Shown one piece after another: positions 17,561 to 26,065 of a DNA stretch of 36,332 nt. Numbering within the stretch: the first letter of the stretch is position 1; each line of letters opens with the position of its first letter. The position numbers and the translations under genes are program-made. The notes beneath the pieces were generated by a model, which did no database searches, was not told the DNA's origin, and saw only the letters and a program-made list of their open reading frames with translations. The DNA comes from Stutzerimonas stutzeri. GTDB lineage: Bacteria > Pseudomonadota > Gammaproteobacteria > Pseudomonadales > Pseudomonadaceae. The stretch covers positions 1 to 36,332 of the forward strand of contig NZ_JAMOIE010000049.1 of NCBI RefSeq assembly GCF_024448935.1. The letters run 5' to 3'.

Positions 17561-17600
17561 GTCATGTCTTGATCGGCGTAAATGCCGACATTATGACTGG
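17558..17600. repeat. Inverted repeat between dsbD and the aroQ promoter
   Basis: Arms CCAGTCAT (17558-17565) and ATGACTGG (17593-17600) are perfect and enclose a second, inner repeat GATCGGC / GCCGAC. The result is a 43-base nested hairpin lying 21 bases after the dsbD stop. It lacks a T-run on the left strand, so it may be a non-classical terminator or an operator for aroQ. Confidence 0.45.
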
Positions 17601-17620
17601 AGATTGCCGCAGGGACTCGC

Positions 17621-19402
17621 CTAGCGAGAGGCTTCGGCGCGGTCCAGTCGTTCAGCAAACTGGCTGGCATCGATTTCACCGACGACCCTGACGTCGGTCA
17701 GTTCGTTGCCGGTGCGATCGAAGAACAGGATCGCAGGCGGTCCGAACAGCTTGTAGCGATCCAGCAAGGCCCGTTGTTCCGGGTTGCTGTCCGTAATGTC
17801 GAAGCGAACCAGGCGGTAGTCTTCCAGGCGGGGTGCAATTCGAGGAGCGGCGAACACTTCGCGTTCTATCACCTTGCAGCTGATGCACCAATCGGCGTAC
17901 CAGTCGAGCATCAACGGTTGGCCGGCTGCTTGTGCCGCTTTTAGCTGGGCGTCGAGTTCCTCTGGGGTGGTTATCGTGCGCCAGGCTTCAGTTTCGCTGG
18001 CCAAACTGTTGCCGACGGCTGACGTCGAGCGGGGCAATGGCCGAAGCGGATCGGAGCCACCTTGCAGCGCACCGACCCAAGCCGCCAGGGCATAGACCAG
18101 CAGGACCAGGCCCAGTAATTGTGCCAGTTTCTGTTGGGGGGTCTTGAGACCGAACTCCAAGGTGCCAAGGAACAATGCCGTGCCGGCGGCCAGCAAGCCC
18201 CACAGTGCCAGCGCCAGCGGACCTGGCAAAATCCGCTCGAGCATCCATACCGCGACTGCCAGCAGCAGCACGCCAAACACGTTGCGCACCGTGACCATCC
18301 ATGGTCCGCTCTTGGGGAGCAGGGCGCCGCCGCCGATGGCGAACAGAATCAGCGGTGTGCCCATTCCCATGCCGAGGGCAAACAGTTTGAGGCCGCCCCC
18401 CAGCGCATCGCCACTGGCGCTGATATACAGCAAGGCGCCAGCAAGCGGTGCCGAGACGCATGGCGAGACCAGCAGGCTGGAGACAGTGCCGAGCAGTGCG
18501 GCACCGACGAAGGAGCCGCCCTTGGCGTTACCCGCAATACGCTCGAGGCGGTAGCCCATGGCCTGCGGGACGCGCAGCTCGAACAGTCCGAACATGGCCA
18601 GGGCAAAGGCGACGAAAAATAGCGCGAACGGCACTAGGATCCAGGGAGATTGCAGGCGTGCCTGCAGGTTCAGCTCGGCGCCGAACATGCCCATGAGCGC
18701 ACCGAGCACGGCGAAGCCGGCCGCCATTGGCAAGACATAGGCGAGCGACAGGCCAAAGCTGCGCATCCCGCCGATCTGTCCGCGCAAAACGACCCCGGAC
18801 AGGATCGGCAGCATGGGCAAGACGCATGGTGTGAAGGTCAGCCCCAAGCCCGCGAGGAAGAATAAGGCCACCGAGCGCCAGGACAGACCGGCACTGGCAT
18901 CGGTCGGACGGTCTGGAGTCGATGCTTGGGGCGGGCCTGTCGGCGTGTCACCCATGTCGAGAGATTCGGTTTCCGGCGGATAGCACAAGCCTTTGTCTGC
19001 GCAACCTTGGTAAGTCACCTGCAAGGTAAAGGGTTGGTTCTGCGGGTTGCGAATCGGCAGCTCGACGTCGAGCACGCCGTAATAGACTTCGACTTCGCCG
19101 AAATAATCATCGGTCTTCTGCTCGCCGGCGGGAAGATTCGCCTCGGCGATCACGATCCCGGGCGTATCGGTCCTGAATTTGAACTGGTGCCGGTAGAGGT
19201 AATAGCCTTCCGCCGCGACGAAACGCAGCTTCACCAGCTCCGGCGAGGCGTCGATCAGGTTCAGGCGAAACGCCTCGCGTACCGGCAAGAAGTCCGCGCT
19301 GTTGTTCAGGCCGCCAAGCGTCACGCTAGGACGGTTATCAAACAGGCCGGCGGCGGCAGGGAGGGCGAAGAACAGGAGCAGCAGACTCAGCAAACGGCGC
19401 AT
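17621..19402 (-). CDS. dsbD: Thiol:disulfide interchange protein DsbD
   Basis: The 593-residue inner-membrane reductase carries electrons from cytoplasmic thioredoxin to the periplasm. A signal peptide ([19 protein letters not shown]) precedes the periplasmic alpha domain, with Cys134 and Cys140 in [14 protein letters not shown]. Eight membrane helices form the beta domain, with Cys193 ([11 protein letters not shown]) and Cys315 ([10 protein letters not shown]). The thioredoxin-like gamma domain holds the WCISC pair at 506/509. All six cysteines are present. The ATG at 19402 or one two codons earlier (19408) is possible; the former has better spacing to GAG. Downstream lies the nested hairpin before aroQ. 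Confidence 0.95.
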   Translation of the reverse strand: MRRLLSLLLLFFALPAAAGLFDNRPSVTLGGLNNSADFLPVREAFRLNLIDASPELVKLRFVAAEGYYLYRHQFKFRTDTPGIVIAEANLPAGEQKTDDYFGEVEVYYGVLDVELPIRNPQNQPFTLQVTYQGCADKGLCYPPETESLDMGDTPTGPPQASTPDRPTDASAGLSWRSVALFFLAGLGLTFTPCVLPMLPILSGVVLRGQIGGMRSFGLSLAYVLPMAAGFAVLGALMGMFGAELNLQARLQSPWILVPFALFFVAFALAMFGLFELRVPQAMGYRLERIAGNAKGGSFVGAALLGTVSSLLVSPCVSAPLAGALLYISASGDALGGGLKLFALGMGMGTPLILFAIGGGALLPKSGPWMVTVRNVFGVLLLAVAVWMLERILPGPLALALWGLLAAGTALFLGTLEFGLKTPQQKLAQLLGLVLLVYALAAWVGALQGGSDPLRPLPRSTSAVGNSLASETEAWRTITTPEELDAQLKAAQAAGQPLMLDWYADWCISCKVIEREVFAAPRIAPRLEDYRLVRFDITDSNPEQRALLDRYKLFGPPAILFFDRTGNELTDVRVVGEIDASQFAERLDRAEASR

Positions 19403-19473
19403 GGTCATCTCACAGGAAGCAGTGACCGCATGATACTCAACGCGGCCAATCGTCGCTCGTACGCAACGTCGCA

Positions 19474-19797
19474 CTAGTGCACGTTCTGTAACCAGATGGT
19501 GCCGTCCTGCTCGATGCATGGCAGCGCTCGCAATGCCTGTCCTGCACAGGGGCCGGCCACGCACTCGCCACTGTCGATGAGAAACAGGGCGCCGTGGGTG
19601 GCGCACTGGATCAGGCTGCCGCTGCTGTCGAGGAACTGGTCCGGCTGCCACTCCAGGGGGATTGCGCGATGTGGGCAGCGATTCTGATAGACGTAGAGCG
19701 TGCCCTCCTTGCGTATCGCCAGCAGGCGCTGCCCTTCTCGTTCGAAACCCTTGCCCTGGCCCTCCGTCACGTCGGAGGCATCACACAATCGAATCAT
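19474..19797 (-). CDS. Rieske [2Fe-2S] ferredoxin-like protein
   Basis: The 107-residue protein has both Rieske cluster motifs: C-x-H (Cys41-Pro-His43, in NRCPHRAIPLEW) and C-x2-H (Cys65-Ala-Thr-His68, in IQCATHGALF). They ligate a [2Fe-2S] centre. It has no signal peptide or membrane segment, so it is a soluble ferredoxin of the NirD/BphF type, acting as an electron donor to an unknown partner. The start is at a strong AAGGAGGT site. dsbD follows on the same strand after about 70 bases, and the heme transport genes are divergent on the other side. No dioxygenase partner lies in the window. Confidence 0.9.
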   Translation of the reverse strand: MIRLCDASDVTEGQGKGFEREGQRLLAIRKEGTLYVYQNRCPHRAIPLEWQPDQFLDSSGSLIQCATHGALFLIDSGECVAGPCAGQALRALPCIEQDGTIWLQNVH

Positions 19798-19927
19798 CCG
19801 GACCTCCTTATTTCGGCAGAATTATGACTCAATCAGCAATCGCGGGTTGGCTAACAGCTGATAGCGCTGGCGGAGCCGGTGGTGGGCTTTTATGCTGCTG
19901 CTCAAATTTCAACTGGCGAAACCTTTG

Positions 19928-20965
19928 ATGAGCCCAGTGCTATCTGCACGCCCGCTGTTTATTTCGCTGGGACTCGTGTGGCTGATCGCCTTCTGGTTGT
20001 CGCTGACGCTTGGGCCGGTCACTCTACCGCTGGGTGACACTCTGGAGGCCTTGCTGCAACTGTTTGGCTTGTCGATTGCGGGCGAGGGCGCTGATCAAGC
20101 CGTGCTGATCCTTGGGCAGATACGCTTGCCACGCGCCTTACTCGGGTTGAGTGTGGGGGCGGTGCTGGCGTTGTCCGGCGTCGCCATGCAGGGGTTGTTT
20201 CGCAATCCACTAGCTGACCCGGGGCTGGTCGGTGTTTCCAGTGGTGCCGCACTAGGCGCCGCCGCCACCATCGTTGGTGGTGAGTTGGTTGGCGGAATCT
20301 CCCCGCTGCTGGAGCCTTACCTGCTGTCAATCAGTGCGTTCCTCGGTGGCCTGGGTGTCACCTGGCTGGTTTATCGGCTCGGTCGTCGGGACGGGCGCAC
20401 CCATGTCGCGACGATGCTGCTCGCCGGCATTGCACTGACCGCTCTTGCTGGAGCGGTGATCGGGCTCTTCACCTACGTAGCGGATGACAAAGCGTTGCGT
20501 ACGTTGACCTTCTGGAATCTCGGCAGCCTCAACGGGGCGAGCTATGCACGGCTCTGGCCGCTATTGCTGGTGACCGTGGCGGTGACGTTCTGGTTGCCTC
20601 GCCGTGCGCGGGCACTGAATGCGCTGCTGCTGGGCGAATCGGAGGCGCGTCATCTGGGTTTCGATGTGGAACGACTCAAGCGCGAACTGGTGTTCTGCAC
20701 AGCGCTCAGTGTGGGTGTCGCGGTAGCGGCGGCGGGCATGATCGGCTTCGTTGGGCTGGTGGTTCCCCATTTGGTGCGGCTGTTGATCGGTCCCGACCAC
20801 CGGTTACTGCTGCCGGCTTCGGCGTTGGCTGGGGGGAGTCTGGTGCTGCTTGCCGATCTCCTCGCTCGGCTTATGCTGGCACCTGCCGAGTTGCCGATCG
20901 GCATTGTCACTGCATTGCTGGGCGCGCCTTTCTTTCTTTACCTGTTACTGCGACAGCCACAGTGA
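19928..20965 (+). CDS. phuU: Heme ABC transporter permease (PhuU/HmuU, FecCD family)
   Basis: The 345-residue inner-membrane protein has about ten hydrophobic segments. It carries FecCD-type hallmarks: [46 protein letters not shown] early, and [31 protein letters not shown] near the end, with the cytoplasmic coupling loop to the ATPase. Together with phuV it would move heme through the inner membrane. An upstream in-frame ATG at 19892 gives 357 residues; I prefer 19928 because homologs start near [11 protein letters not shown], but neither has a strong ribosome site. Its stop codon overlaps the ATG of phuV by one base. The usual periplasmic-binding-protein, cytoplasmic phuS and receptor phuR genes are not upstream. 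Confidence 0.88.
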   Translation: MSPVLSARPLFISLGLVWLIAFWLSLTLGPVTLPLGDTLEALLQLFGLSIAGEGADQAVLILGQIRLPRALLGLSVGAVLALSGVAMQGLFRNPLADPGLVGVSSGAALGAAATIVGGELVGGISPLLEPYLLSISAFLGGLGVTWLVYRLGRRDGRTHVATMLLAGIALTALAGAVIGLFTYVADDKALRTLTFWNLGSLNGASYARLWPLLLVTVAVTFWLPRRARALNALLLGESEARHLGFDVERLKRELVFCTALSVGVAVAAAGMIGFVGLVVPHLVRLLIGPDHRLLLPASALAGGSLVLLADLLARLMLAPAELPIGIVTALLGAPFFLYLLLRQPQ

Positions 20966-21732
20966 TGCTCAGTATTCGCGGAGGCTCAGTCCGACGAGGC
21001 GCTTCCGTCGTCCTCGCTGAGGTTGACGTGGCTTTGGCTGCAGGCGAGGTCCTGGGAGTGCTGGGGCCAAACGGAGCAGGGAAGAGCACCTTGCTTGCCG
21101 CGCTGAGTGGCGAGCTGCCTGTCGGTGCTGGCGAGGTGCTGTTGCATCAGAAGCCGCTGCACGCCTGGAGTGGTCCGGAGCGCGCACGCTGTCTGGCGGT
21201 TCTGCCGCAGAATTCAACCTTGAGTTTCGGTTTCCGCGTCGACGAAGTGGTCGGCTTAGGTCGGCTGCCACATGAAAGCGGTCTCGAAGCTGACCGGGCT
21301 ATCGTCTCGGCTGCACTGGGTGCTGCAGATGCGCAGCATCTGGCCCGGCGCAGTTACCTGTCGCTGTCCGGAGGCGAACAGCAGCGCGTGCACCTTGCGC
21401 GGGTGCTCGCGCAGCTATGGCCCGGGCGTACCGGGCAGGTATTGTTGCTCGACGAGCCTACGGCCATGCTCGATCCGCTGCATCAGCACAGCATCCTGCA
21501 CGCGATCCGCCGATTCGCCAAGCTGGGCGGCGCGGTCCTGGTCATCCTGCATGATCTCAATCTTGCGGCACGCTACTGCGATCGTCTGGTGCTGCTGGCT
21601 GACGGACGTGTACATCTGAGCGGTACGCCCGAACAGGTGTTGCAGTCTGGGCCGCTGAAGTCGGTATTCGGCCTCGATGTGCTGATCCAACGCCACCCGG
21701 AAAGAGACCACCCGCTCGTTATTGCCCGCTGA
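20965..21732 (+). CDS. phuV: Heme ABC transporter ATP-binding protein (PhuV/HmuV)
   Basis: The 255-residue ATPase energises heme import with phuU. Walker A is GPNGAGKST (34-42), the ABC signature [15 protein letters not shown] (134-148), Walker [13 protein letters not shown] (159-170) and the switch His196 in [13 protein letters not shown]. The start ATG at 20965 is in TGATG overlap with phuU, so they are translationally coupled. It ends with [18 protein letters not shown]; the pattern VxxxRHPERGxPLV is typical of HmuV. phuW follows 10 bases later. Confidence 0.93.
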   Translation: MLSIRGGSVRRGASVVLAEVDVALAAGEVLGVLGPNGAGKSTLLAALSGELPVGAGEVLLHQKPLHAWSGPERARCLAVLPQNSTLSFGFRVDEVVGLGRLPHESGLEADRAIVSAALGAADAQHLARRSYLSLSGGEQQRVHLARVLAQLWPGRTGQVLLLDEPTAMLDPLHQHSILHAIRRFAKLGGAVLVILHDLNLAARYCDRLVLLADGRVHLSGTPEQVLQSGPLKSVFGLDVLIQRHPERDHPLVIAR

Positions 21733-21742
21733 GGATTGATGT

Positions 21743-22630
21743 ATGCGCTTGCTATGGCCCCTGGCCGTGATCCTGCTCACCGCCGCCTGCCAGTCACTAC
21801 CAGCCTTGCCCGCCTGGCAAAGCCCAGAGGGTCGCGAGCATCCCGACCTGGGGCGGATCGTCGATCTGCGAAGCGGCGAACAGATTTCGCCGAAACGCTT
21901 GGTCGATGAGCTAGCCAAGGTCGACCAGGTATTGGTAGGGGAGCGCCATGACAACCCGGACCACCATGCGCTCCAGCTTTGGCTTCTGCAGGCATTGGCA
22001 CAGCGCCGGGCGCAGGGCAGTCTGCTGCTGGAAATGCTCAACCCGGATCAGCAGGACAAGGTCGCCAAGGTGCAAGCAGCGGTTGGCCGTGGGCAGTGGC
22101 CAGCTGATCTGCCTGCTGCGCTGGACTGGCAAAAGGGTTGGGAGTGGCGGTTGTACGCGCCGCTGGTCAAGCATGCGTTGGCGCAGCCCTATCCGTTGCT
22201 GTCGGCCAATCTCGACCGTGAGGAAATCATGCGTGTCTACCGCCGTATACCAACGCTCACCGGTGCGGCCGCTGACAAGAATGTGCAGGGGGGCTTGCTC
22301 GCGCAGATTCGCACGTCCCACTGCGACCTGCTGCCAGAGGAGCAGCTGCCCGCCATGCTGGCAGTCCAGCAGCAACGCGACCTGCGAATGGCTGAGCAGC
22401 TGGATGCCGCGCCGAAGCCGGCAATGCTGGTGGCAGGTGCTTTTCATGTCCGGCGTGATCTCGGCGTGCCTTTGCATCTCTCGCGTCGAGATGGCAACCT
22501 CGCGACACGAGTGATGATGTTCGCCGAAGTGGGAGACGAGGTCCCTGCCGAGCAGGCCCATTTCGTCTGGTTTACCCCGGCTCAGCCGCAACAGGATCAC
22601 TGCGCCGAACTGCGTAAGGCAACCGAGTAG
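21743..22630 (+). CDS. phuW: ChaN-family heme-binding lipoprotein (PhuW)
   Basis: The 295-residue protein begins with a lipoprotein signal, MRLLWPLAVILLTAAC, with lipobox LTAAC and the lipid-bearing Cys16. The body belongs to the ChaN/DUF399 family: LVGERHDNPDHHALQLWLLQ and LLLEML are its hallmarks, as is the late AMLVAGAFHVRRDLGVPLHL. Family members bind heme, and PhuW ends the P. aeruginosa phu operon. It would sit in the outer membrane or periplasm. Ten bases separate it from phuV, so they share a transcript. A PrrF-like sRNA follows convergently. Confidence 0.88.
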   Translation: MRLLWPLAVILLTAACQSLPALPAWQSPEGREHPDLGRIVDLRSGEQISPKRLVDELAKVDQVLVGERHDNPDHHALQLWLLQALAQRRAQGSLLLEMLNPDQQDKVAKVQAAVGRGQWPADLPAALDWQKGWEWRLYAPLVKHALAQPYPLLSANLDREEIMRVYRRIPTLTGAAADKNVQGGLLAQIRTSHCDLLPEEQLPAMLAVQQQRDLRMAEQLDAAPKPAMLVAGAFHVRRDLGVPLHLSRRDGNLATRVMMFAEVGDEVPAEQAHFVWFTPAQPQQDHCAELRKATE

Positions 22631-22672
22631 TTTCGAATAACGTTGCAGCGGAGCTAGTGATTTCGTGCGGGC

Positions 22673-22698
22673 AAAAAAGACCCGGCAAGAGCCGGGTC
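22673..22698 (-). terminator. Intrinsic terminator of the PrrF-like sRNA
   Basis: On the left strand an 8-bp perfect stem GACCCGGC/GCCGGGTC with TCTT loop (22698-22679) is followed by six T (22678-22673). On the right strand the hairpin is followed by AAAACC and would not terminate phuW efficiently. Confidence 0.85.
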
Positions 22699-22783
22699 AA
22701 AACCGTGATTAGCCTGATGAGGAGATAAGCTGAAAGGCCCACTGCCCGTCCTTTCAGGTTACCGGCTGATCTCGCGACCAGCG
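22673..22783 (-). ncRNA. prrF: PrrF-type Fur-regulated small RNA
   Basis: Between phuW and a cbpA-like remnant lies a promoter, an approximately 111-nt untranslated segment and a terminator, all on the left strand. The sequence (start GCTGGTCGCGAGATCAGCC, then an 8-bp stem CTGAAAGG/CCTTTCAG enclosing a 12-base loop containing GGGCAGTG, then CTCCTCATCAGGC and the terminator) matches PrrF of P. aeruginosa as I remember it. PrrF1 and PrrF2 lie between phuW (PA4705) and cbpA (PA4704) there, as here. PrrF represses iron-using proteins such as SodB when iron is low. Only one copy is present in this locus, and no ORF of note is found on either strand. The exact 5' end is estimated from the -10 box. 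Confidence 0.88.
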
Positions 22784-22788
22784 GTGCT

Positions 22789-22817
22789 AATAATAACAAT
22801 TCGCATTCGTTAGTCAA
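22789..22817 (-). promoter_or_regulatory. prrF promoter with overlapping Fur box
   Basis: On the left strand TTGACT (22817-22812) and TATTAT (22795-22790) are 16 bases apart. A degenerate Fur-box-like AT-rich 19-mer, AATGCGAATTGTTATTATT (22807-22789), overlaps the -10, so iron-loaded Fur would block initiation. The box matches only about half of the symmetric consensus when scored by eye, but position and product support it. Confidence 0.7.
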
Positions 22818-22903
22818 CAGCCGGACTCAAATGAAATTTCGCCCAAGGTAATGGGATCTACGCGCTGGCGGTGAGGGCATGCGCAGCGGCGTCACCTCTT
22901 TGT

Positions 22904-23170
22904 TCAGCAAATCGATGCGCCAGCCATGCGTTCGATCAGGCTGTGCGCAATCTTGGGCTTGCTCTGCATCAGACTGAGAAATCGGTCCTTGGGGATAAGC
23001 ATAACGGTGCAGGCGACAGTGGCGACGACGGTCGCGCTGCGCTTGTATTGGGTGAATGCGGTTGTTCCCGAGTAGAAACATCTCGGCAATCCCTGGACCA
23101 GCAGGCTCACAGAGGTGGAGCGATGCGCAAGGCCGCGCTTGACGAGAGTAAATCGCGCCGCGCGGGCATT
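22904..23170 (-). pseudogene. Decayed cyclic-nucleotide-binding protein (cbpA-like) remnant
   Basis: One frame reads ARFTLVKRGLAHRSTS, then a stretch that makes better sense in a neighbouring frame (PGIAEMFLLGNN), then back to AFTQYKRSATVVATVACTVMLIPKDRF and QSKPKIAHSLIERMAG, ending at 22904. RSATVVA and the following lines are the C-terminal half of a CAP/Crp-type beta-roll. The N-terminal half of the domain and a start codon are missing, because the next gene's 3' end abuts. At least two frame changes are needed. In P. aeruginosa cbpA, a cAMP-binding protein, holds this position (as I recall). The fragment is probably non-functional. Confidence 0.65.
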
Positions 23171-23175
23171 GTGAG

Positions 23176-23448
23176 CTAGCTCTTGTCTCGGTGATCACAC
23201 CGGGCCAGGTGCTGGTTCAGCTCGGTTTTCAGGGTGTCCGGCAGTTCTTTCCAGTTAATGTCCCGCAAGGCCCCTTCGATGGCGTAGAGCAACACTCTCG
23301 AGGCACTGAATCCCCGTGACTTGACCGCCTGGTACGCATTGACCGCGCCGAGCCGACGCAGGTCATCGGCCGTGTGGATGCCCGAGGCGTGCAGCCACTG
23401 CGCGGATGTCTTGCCAAGATTTCTCAAGGTCAACAGTTCGTCGTGCAT
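23176..23448 (-). CDS. TfoX C-terminal domain protein
   Basis: The 90-residue protein is a stand-alone TfoX C-terminal domain. The pattern LLTLRNLGKTSAQWLHASGIHTADDLRRLGAVNAYQAVKS is a helix-hairpin-helix-like arrangement found at the C-terminus of Sxy/TfoX competence regulators. GFSASRVLLYAIEGALRDINWKELPDTLKTEL ends it. It lacks the N-terminal TfoX domain, so it is not the full regulator; the function of such single-domain versions is unknown. The ATG at 23448 has an AGGAG site and the gene begins eight bases downstream of the methyltransferase stop, on the same strand. Its stop abuts the cbpA-like remnant. Confidence 0.85.
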   Translation of the reverse strand: MHDELLTLRNLGKTSAQWLHASGIHTADDLRRLGAVNAYQAVKSRGFSASRVLLYAIEGALRDINWKELPDTLKTELNQHLARCDHRDKS

Positions 23449-23456
23449 GATCGCTC

Positions 23457-24209
23457 CTATCGGCCTGGGTAGCCGGCGAGGAAATGAAGCGGCCAGCGAA
23501 CCCGGCGCTGGTGTTCCGGTTGCCCCCATAGACGCTTGAACTCTGATTCGAGCGGAGTCACCGGATCCCGGCCATGGGTCTGCTGCCACTGCTTCACTGC
23601 CGACCAAGTGCGCAGGTAGCCAAGCAGCTGCGGCAGGTTCCAGTGGGCCTCGAGGGCAAACGCCGGAGGTTGGAAGGTTGTGAATGGCGGGTGGATATCT
23701 CGATAGCCCGCATCGACGCTGGCGCGTCCTGGTGGCCAGTAGCCGCTCAGGGTTTCGCCATGCAGTTGCTCGATCATGGCATCCAGCGGCGGTTCGATAC
23801 GAAGCAAGCTGTAGCACCATGCGCAGAACAGCCCATCTGCTGACAGCACTCGCTTCGCTTCGTCAAAGAAGGCTGGCGTAGCGAACCAGTGCAATGCCTG
23901 TGCGACCACAATCAGGCCGGCCACGCTATCGCGCAGCGGCAACTGCTCGGCCTGCGCCGCGAATCGCTCCGCAGATCGCCAGTCGGTACTGCCGGTCAGT
24001 TGGCCAGGGCTGGCATCGCACGCCACAACGCGGTCGAAGTGGTCCACCAGTCCCTGTGTAGCCTGGCCAGTGCCAGCCGCAACGTCGAGTGCGCAGCTGG
24101 ACGCCGAGCACTGTTCGGCGAGCCAATTGAACAGGCTGCTCGGATACCTGGGGCGGAACTGTGCGTAGTCGTCAGAACGAATTGAAAAGAGCTGGACGCT
24201 ATCACCCAT
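23457..24209 (-). CDS. Class I SAM-dependent methyltransferase
   Basis: The 250-residue protein has a Rossmann-type methyltransferase fold: motif I CALDVAAGTGQATQGL near residues 39-54, then VVACDASPGQL (acidic residue binding the ribose) and GLIVVAQALHWF at motif IV. DDYAQFRPRYP near the N-terminus is a signature shared with the UbiE/TehB-like small-molecule methyltransferases. Substrate is unknown. The N-terminus is MGDSVQLFSIRSDDYAQ. It runs into the TfoX-domain gene (eight bases) and probably shares a transcript with it. Between this gene and the next (24210-24361) I see nothing clear. Confidence 0.85.
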   Translation of the reverse strand: MGDSVQLFSIRSDDYAQFRPRYPSSLFNWLAEQCSASSCALDVAAGTGQATQGLVDHFDRVVACDASPGQLTGSTDWRSAERFAAQAEQLPLRDSVAGLIVVAQALHWFATPAFFDEAKRVLSADGLFCAWCYSLLRIEPPLDAMIEQLHGETLSGYWPPGRASVDAGYRDIHPPFTTFQPPAFALEAHWNLPQLLGYLRTWSAVKQWQQTHGRDPVTPLESEFKRLWGQPEHQRRVRWPLHFLAGYPGR

Positions 24210-24361
24210 GGCAACGGTCCAGGTACATCAATGGCAGAACACAGTGAGACATGGCCGACTTCCGCTGACAGACATGTTCAGTATAGAAGCACCGCCGGGT
24301 TCTGCCTTCAGCGGTGCCTGGGTGGCGCTTTTCCGCACAGGGTGCCTTTCCCGCCCGGGTG

Positions 24362-25924
24362 TCAGAGGCCCGGCAGGCGCTGCCGAATCGCGCTGACCAA
24401 CGCGTCGAGGCTCCCCGCTTCGGGTGTATTGATCTGCCGGTTAAGCAACTGCTCACTCTCGTCCAGCGGCTCGCGAGATGACTGTTGAGCGCTGATCACA
24501 GCCATGGTGGCATCGGACGGATCGCCGCCCTCGGCCTGGCGCTGGGTGAGCCACTGTTGGATGACGGCGTCGGGCGCCTCGCAGCTCAGGATCATGAAGG
24601 GTACGCCGGTAGACTCTGCAACTTGCCGGGCCGCTTGACGATACCGATGCTTCAGATAGGTTGCATCGATGACCACCGAGAAGCCGGCGCTAAGCGCGGT
24701 CTCGGCTAGCGCGTGCAATCGCTGATAGGTGGCATCGCCCGCCTCGGCACTATAAATGCCGGCGTTTACCTCGGAAGCCAGGGTCTCTGGTTGCTGACCG
24801 TAGAGCCGTTTGCGTTCGACATCCGAACGTATCCGGATGGCGCCCAGAGCCTCTACCAGGCGCAGCGCAACCCGGCTCTTGCCAACCGCCGATACGCCGT
24901 GTGTGATGGCAAGGAAGCGCGAGGGGATAGCGCTGTAGCTTTCGGCCAGGTTGGCGTACCTGCGATACTGGCGCAGGACGATCCGGCGCTGCACGGCGTC
25001 CTCTTCCTGGTGCAGTCGGAACAGGCTGACCTTGGCCCGAACAATCGCTCGATAAGCCTTATAGAGGTTGAGCAGTTGCAGCGCGGCGTAGTCGCCAGTG
25101 CGTTCCAGCCAGCCGTTGACAAAGCGCCGTGCCTGGCACTTCAGCCCTCGATCTTCCAAGTCCATCGCCAGGAAGGCTGCGTCGGAAGCGATGTCGATCA
25201 GGCGAAATGCCTCGTTGAATTCGATGCAATCGAACAGCACCACGCTCTCTTTGATGATGGCGGCATTGCCCAGATGCAAGTCGCCGTGACATTCACGAAT
25301 GAAGCCGTGTTGGCTGCGTTGCTCGAGCACTGGTTGCAAGCGAGCGACGCTGGTTTCGGTCCAGTCCAGCAGGGCATCGAGTTGCTGCAGGTCTGCTTGC
25401 TCGGTGAGCAAAGGCCGAATCTGCTCGAAGTTCTGCCGCATCGGCGCGACGATCCCTTCGGCGCTGTTCAGCGCATGGTCAGCAGCCACCCGCGGAATGC
25501 TCAAGTGGAACCCGGCGATTTGCTCGGCGAGGGCATCAATGTGATTGTCCGTCAGCTCACCCCGTGCCTGTACCTCCGCCAGCAGCTGCGTTTGTGGGAA
25601 CTCGCGCATTTGCAACAGGTATTCGATGGGTTCGCCATCCCCACCGATCGCCGGTTGTTCGACACTGCCAGTGACAGGCAGAACCTGGAGATACAGATCC
25701 GGCGCCATACGCTTGTTCAGGCGCAGCTCTTCCTCGCAATAATGCTTGCGTGCCGTGAGATCGGTGAAGTCGAGGAAACCGAAATCAACCGGCTTCTTCA
25801 TCTTGTAGGCGTACGCGCCAGTAAGGATGACCCAGGAAATATGGGTCTCGATGACTTCAAAGCCGTCGACCGGGTGAGGGTACAGGGCCGGATTTTGCAA
25901 CGCGGCGATCAATGCTTGGCTCAC
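24362..25924 (-). CDS. APH-like kinase fused to a P-loop ATPase (AAA-family)
   Basis: The 520-residue protein has two halves. The N-terminal half is aminoglycoside-phosphotransferase/kinase-like, with a Brenner motif CHGDLHLGNA (His213-Gly-Asp-Leu-His217) and DCIEFNEAFR carrying the metal ligand. The C-terminal half is a P-loop kinase with Walker A GVSAVGKS (343-350), like zeta-toxin or gluconate-kinase folds. Such fusions are common in pseudomonads next to mrcB, and their substrate is unknown. A GTG at 25924 is the best start: AAGGA sits six bases before it, and homologs begin (M)SQ-LIAALQNP; the ATG two codons earlier would be too close to that site. It is divergent from mrcB. Confidence 0.85.
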   Translation of the reverse strand: MSQALIAALQNPALYPHPVDGFEVIETHISWVILTGAYAYKMKKPVDFGFLDFTDLTARKHYCEEELRLNKRMAPDLYLQVLPVTGSVEQPAIGGDGEPIEYLLQMREFPQTQLLAEVQARGELTDNHIDALAEQIAGFHLSIPRVAADHALNSAEGIVAPMRQNFEQIRPLLTEQADLQQLDALLDWTETSVARLQPVLEQRSQHGFIRECHGDLHLGNAAIIKESVVLFDCIEFNEAFRLIDIASDAAFLAMDLEDRGLKCQARRFVNGWLERTGDYAALQLLNLYKAYRAIVRAKVSLFRLHQEEDAVQRRIVLRQYRRYANLAESYSAIPSRFLAITHGVSAVGKSRVALRLVEALGAIRIRSDVERKRLYGQQPETLASEVNAGIYSAEAGDATYQRLHALAETALSAGFSVVIDATYLKHRYRQAARQVAESTGVPFMILSCEAPDAVIQQWLTQRQAEGGDPSDATMAVISAQQSSREPLDESEQLLNRQINTPEAGSLDALVSAIRQRLPGL

Positions 25925-25999
25925 GGTCATTCCTTGCAGATTGTCGGGTGGGGCGTGTGAGCCAATCGCGACGCGGATCACACACTCGGAAAGCGCTCC

Positions 26000-26028
26000 A
26001 TTATGTCTTCACGCGCGGTGCCTGCAAA
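26000..26028 (-). promoter_or_regulatory. Putative promoter of the APH-like/P-loop gene
   Basis: On the left strand TTTGCA (26028-26023) and CATAAT (26005-26000) are 17 bases apart, giving a leader of about 70 bases to the GTG start. It lies back to back with the mrcB promoter. Confidence 0.45.
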
Positions 26029-26065
26029 CCGCCAAGAGGCCGTCTTCGGCGCAAATCAAAGTGCG

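Noticed and set aside
19825..19928. Short frame beginning MTQSAIAGWLTAD upstream of phuU
   Set aside because: No ribosome site, low-complexity Gly/Cys end and overlap with the phuU start; probably non-coding.
22679..22698. Terminator for phuW on the right strand
   Set aside because: The stem is followed by AAAACC on that strand. The T-run is only on the left strand, so the hairpin serves the sRNA.
22827..23198. 123-codon frame opposite the prrF-tfoX gap as an intact gene
   Set aside because: It overlaps the TfoX-domain stop region and makes sense only in a short middle stretch; the region is better explained as a decayed cyclic-nucleotide-binding gene.
24713..25960. 415-codon open frame antisense to the APH-like/P-loop gene
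   Set aside because: Shadow of a clear gene; the peptide is rich in low-quality repeats of His/Gln/Gly and has no motif.
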